In this document: positions 4,670-5,938 of the stretch, one piece after another
Numbering within the stretch: the stretch's first letter is position 1
How the letters are laid out: each line of letters starts with the position of its first letter
Source: Methanobacteriota archaeon
GTDB taxonomy: Archaea > Thermoplasmatota > Thermoplasmata > Methanomassiliicoccales > Methanomethylophilaceae
Direction of reading: 5' to 3'
Assembly (NCBI GenBank): GCA_029574055.1
Contig: JAKQBQ010000073.1
Location: forward strand, 1-5,938
DNA length: 5,938 nt
Translations under genes and position numbers: made by a program
The notes under the pieces: model-generated
The model's database searches: none
Seen by the model: the letters and a program-made list of their open reading frames with translations, nothing else
What the model was told of the DNA's origin: nothing

Positions 4670-5401
4670 GCCTTTCGAAGCTTCTACGACCGACCTGAGG
4701 GTGTCGTCGTCTGAGCACCTTTCGATGAAAGTCCCGGTCACAATCGCATCCGCGCCGGCGGTCCTGGCCGCCTTTGCTGCCTCCGGCGTCCTGATCCCGC
4801 CGCCTACCAAAAGGGGTATGGAGATCGCTTTCTTCACCGCCGATACCATTTCCGGGGGCACAGGCTTGTCCGCGCCGCTCCCCGCTTCCAAATAAACGAG
4901 GTCCATGCCGAACAGCTCGCAGGCGATCGCATATCCGACGGCGCGGTCGATCTCATTGTGCTTTATGGCATCTGCCTTACCGACCTCCCCGACCTTCATT
5001 CCCGGCTCTACGATGATATATCCCAGAGAGATGGTCTCTATCCCCAATTTCTTAATGTATGCGGCAGCGCCTGCCTGGGCGTTCATGATCCAAAAGGGAT
5101 CCACGCTGTTCACCATGCTCATGAAGAATATCGAATCGACATACTTCGAAATGGCGCCCGGACCGCCCGGGAAATGTATCGTAGGCAGCCCGGAGGATTC
5201 TTTTATTGATACAGCAGTGGCGCCGAGATTCTCGTTGGTAACGCCGGTGGAGCCTCCGATCATAATGGCGTCCGTTCCTGCGTCCCTCATCCTCTTCGCT
5301 ATGGCGCCGGCCTCCCGGCTGTCCTGTTTGTCCGGATCCAGGAGGGCCAAATGGATGGTCCCCTCTTTCATCTTGTTGATGAGATATTCCTTCACTGCCA
5401 T
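4664..5401 (-). CDS. Geranylgeranylglyceryl phosphate synthase (GGGPS)
   Basis: This 245-residue TIM-barrel enzyme joins geranylgeranyl diphosphate to sn-glycerol-1-phosphate, making the first ether bond of archaeal membrane lipids. Visible family motifs, in order, are LLDPDK at 20-25 (magnesium and diphosphate end), IGGSTGV at 48-54, HFPGGPG at 76-82, YLEAGSGAD at 170-178 and VGGGIRT at 199-205 with DAIVTGT at 218-224; the last three groups bind the phosphate of glycerol-1-phosphate. The length and the YLEAGSGA form suit the group II enzymes. The protein is complete. The ATG at 5401 lies inside the end of the UbiA-type gene (10-base overlap), with a weak GGTG site 8-9 bases before it, which points to translational coupling. 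The upstream gene encodes the next step of the same pathway. A bacterial PcrB (heptaprenylglyceryl phosphate synthase) is the only close alternative, and the neighbourhood argues against it. Confidence 0.95.
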   Translation of the reverse strand: MAVKEYLINKMKEGTIHLALLDPDKQDSREAGAIAKRMRDAGTDAIMIGGSTGVTNENLGATAVSIKESSGLPTIHFPGGPGAISKYVDSIFFMSMVNSVDPFWIMNAQAGAAAYIKKLGIETISLGYIIVEPGMKVGEVGKADAIKHNEIDRAVGYAIACELFGMDLVYLEAGSGADKPVPPEMVSAVKKAISIPLLVGGGIRTPEAAKAARTAGADAIVTGTFIERCSDDDTLRSVVEASKGR

Positions 5402-5938
5402 TGAATAACACCCAACACAAACGCGATCAATGCGATGAACATTGCTATCTTCGCCATCCTCTGCGAAACGTCTGCTTTGCTGAAGATAATGAATGCACTA
5501 TAAATAAAGAGCGCGTCCGCGACGAATACTATGCAGTATAGCCACCCGAACGTCTGGTCGATCAGCGGCCATATGCTCAGGATCGGGCCCATTATGAAGA
5601 ACGCCGCTCCGACCGCGGCCGCTCTCTTTACGCCGATCATCATAGGCAGGGTCTTCCTGCCTTCGTCGGATCCCATGTCCTGGATGTCCTTGGCGATCTC
5701 CCTCCCGATGCTGACCAAGGCCGCCATGGCCGCTATGACGAAGTTCCCTTCGATGTTGCCGACGACGGACCCACCGAACAAGAATATCATCCCCGTCAGA
5801 ACGGCGATGGTAATGTTCCCTATGAACCCCCTCTGCTTCAGGAACAGCTCGTATGATATCATCAGCGCGGCGGCAATGATGACGGCAACCGTCGCTAAGA
5901 CAGACATGATGGCTATAGACAGCAGGCAGGCGATCGCG
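5392..5938 (-). CDS. UbiA-family digeranylgeranylglyceryl phosphate synthase (DGGGPS), N-terminus cut by window edge
   Basis: About 181 C-terminal residues are visible. The frame stays open to the right edge: codons upstream of the ATG at 5907 continue a hydrophobic helix, so that ATG is internal and the gene begins outside the window. The full family length is near 280-300. The second aspartate-rich motif of the UbiA superfamily is present at residues 68-88 from that internal ATG (GREIAKDIQDMGSDEGRKTLP), where D73, D76 and D80 bind magnesium-prenyl diphosphate. Five or six membrane helices are visible. DGGGPS adds the second geranylgeranyl chain to the product of GGGPS. Assignment within UbiA rests on the REIAKDIQD form and on direct overlap with GGGPS. 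Another UbiA prenyltransferase, such as one for a quinone, cannot be excluded from the C-terminal half alone. Confidence 0.88.
   Translation of the reverse strand, partial: AIACLLSIAIMSVLATVAVIIAAALMISYELFLKQRGFIGNITIAVLTGMIFLFGGSVVGNIEGNFVIAAMAALVSIGREIAKDIQDMGSDEGRKTLPMMIGVKRAAAVGAAFFIMGPILSIWPLIDQTFGWLYCIVFVADALFIYSAFIIFSKADVSQRMAKIAMFIALIAFVLGVIQWQ

Noticed and set aside
4905..5408. Plus-strand open frame opposite GGGP synthase
   Set aside because: It mirrors a fully conserved enzyme and shows no family motif or ribosome binding site of its own.

Overview
The window comes from an archaeon. The strongest evidence is the pair of overlapping minus-strand genes at the right end. They encode the two enzymes that build the ether bonds of archaeal membrane lipids: a UbiA-type digeranylgeranylglyceryl phosphate synthase (cut by the window edge) and geranylgeranylglyceryl phosphate synthase. 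AT-rich TATA-like boxes, a start codon that looks leaderless, and a DUF5654 membrane protein fit this. The moderate GC content and group II-like lipid synthase would suit a Thermoplasmata or Methanomassiliicoccales-type lineage, but that placement is an inference.

Layout from left to right. Positions 1-596 (minus) hold a NUDIX hydrolase of the ADP-ribose pyrophosphatase/NrtR-like type, cut at its C-terminus by the window edge. Two tandem palindromes lie just upstream of its ribosome binding site. Positions 702-1238 (minus) hold a stand-alone HD hydrolase that resembles the (p)ppGpp hydrolase domain of SpoT/MESH1. Facing away from it, 1378-1830 (plus) encodes a guanine-deaminase-like nucleoside deaminase. 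A small two-helix membrane protein (DUF5654, 1940-2197, plus) follows and converges with a six-span membrane protein carrying a Schlafen-type AlbA_2 domain (2200-3375, minus). A perfect palindrome that contains both stop codons separates these two.

From a divergent promoter region at 3391-3506, an apparent two-gene plus-strand operon runs rightward: an unrecognised lysine-rich small protein (3507-3863) and a PPC/DUF296 domain protein (3870-4313). It meets a minus-strand operon end to end, with one base between the stop codons. That operon, in transcription order, is the UbiA-type synthase, geranylgeranylglyceryl phosphate synthase and a zinc-ribbon protein, with overlaps or gaps of only a few bases.

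Functional reading: the left third gathers three nucleotide-handling enzymes (NUDIX, alarmone-type HD, purine deaminase), which suggests nucleotide housekeeping or salvage, although they are not one operon. The right third is core lipid biosynthesis. The middle is the least ordinary part, with the membrane-anchored AlbA_2 protein as the best candidate for something poorly described. I see no CRISPR array, insertion sequence, tRNA or rRNA, and no intergenic stretch longer than about 140 bases.
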